From the NCBI GenBank assembly GCA_913048525.1, contig CAJWWP010000077.1, positions 1 through 5,424 of the forward strand: 5,424 nt of DNA. The letters run 5' to 3'. Source of the DNA: GCA-002712965 sp913048525. GTDB lineage: Bacteria > Chloroflexota > Dehalococcoidia > Lucifugimonadales > UBA826. Position numbers and translations under genes: made by a program. This document shows, piece after piece, positions 5,007 through 5,424 of this stretch (position 1 is the stretch's first letter; each line of letters begins with the position of its first letter). Under the pieces are notes generated by a model. It saw nothing but the letters and a program-made list of their open reading frames with translations. It searched no databases and was not told the DNA's origin.

Positions 5007-5101
5007 CTAAACTACTTAAAAGTAATCTTGGAGGTATTTTAAAATCCTTTAGTTGAAATTAGAAACTGTTATAGAGGTATGTTTTTGGGGTTTTTACTAA
5101 T

Positions 5102-5380
5102 TTAGCCTAGTAGTCCTACCGCATCATGTAGATGCTCACCCGTAACGGACAGATAGACTTGCGCGGTATCTAGATTTGCATGTCGTTATAGCCCCTGTAT
5201 TGTCTTGATGTTGACGCCATTCTCAAGGAGTTTTGTAGCAAAGTGATGTCTAAAGGAATGGGTATGCGAGTCAACACCAGCCTGGCCAGACCGGTTCCTA
5301 AACTTATTGACTAGCCCACCAAGCTTGGAACCACTTTGGCAACCACTTGAGGTTACGTTACGATAGAAGGAGCTTCCTAA
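5102..5380 (-). pseudogene. C-terminal remnant of a tyrosine recombinase/integrase
   Basis: The minus strand encodes the catalytic end of a phage-type tyrosine recombinase: GVDSHTHSFRHHFATKLLE, then GVNIKTIQGL, an in-frame TAA (5188-5186), and RHANLDTAQVYLSVTGEHL followed by HDAVGLLG and TAA. The HxxR box is H-S-F-R. After the stop come the second His (RHANLDT) and the probable nucleophile Tyr (QVYLSV) at the usual spacing of nine residues. Intact relatives read about LLGHANLDTTQVYL here, so the TAA replaces a residue, probably Leu, exactly between the HxxR box and the Tyr. Upstream, the frame is closed by TAA at 5383-5381, and the N-terminal domain and first catalytic Arg are not visible before the window edge. 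A product ending at the first TAA would lack the nucleophile and be inactive. Confidence 0.85.
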
Positions 5381-5424
5381 TTATATGAGGGAAAGATATA
5401 TTGCTTAATAACGTGATTCAATGA

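Noticed and set aside
1..5424. CRISPR array, integron attC array or insertion sequence with terminal inverted repeats
   Set aside because: No regularly spaced direct repeats, no transposase and no bounded terminal inverted repeats were seen; the repeats present are only two or three imperfect copies.

Overview
The window looks like a gene-poor accessory stretch of a bacterial chromosome that has collected many small genes. Nothing identifies the host firmly. Moderately AT-rich sequence, clear Shine-Dalgarno sites, several short membrane proteins without recognisable families, an OFA/MCT-like MFS carrier and a phage-type tyrosine recombinase remnant would all fit an environmental bacterium. 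My weak guess is a marine Chloroflexota (SAR202/Dehalococcoidia-like) lineage, by resemblance only.

Layout. Positions 85-186 hold a 33-residue lysine-rich protein. Positions 324-533 hold a two-helix membrane protein. Next come a 9-bp hairpin, an 11-C tract and a 55-residue lipoprotein-like ORF (603-770) that stops soon after its lipobox. A four-helix membrane protein (817-1233) runs on the minus strand and converges on the lipoprotein. Positions 1234-1494 are a divergent intergenic region with a GC-rich hairpin. Positions 1495-1767 encode a small dimeric alpha/beta-barrel protein. Positions 1768-2129 are non-coding and rich in inverted repeats, ending in a tRNA D-arm-like sequence and a candidate promoter. 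A four-helix membrane protein (2130-2534) follows, then a second copy of the D-arm-like sequence, a second GC-rich hairpin of identical geometry, and a two-helix protein (2624-2842). An MFS transporter (2887-4170) follows 44 bases later. A six-helix membrane protein (4300-4959, minus) converges on it. The right edge (5102-5380, minus) carries the catalytic C-terminus of a tyrosine recombinase with an in-frame stop.

How the parts relate. Only the 2624-2842 and 2887-4170 genes look like a likely transcription unit. The others appear to be single-gene units with their own ribosome binding sites. The best integrating idea is that tRNA-derived fragments and terminator-like hairpins mark sites of past integration and deletion, with the broken recombinase as another trace. 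This is inference: no intact tRNA, intact integrase or clean att pair is visible, and I do not see a complete novel system.
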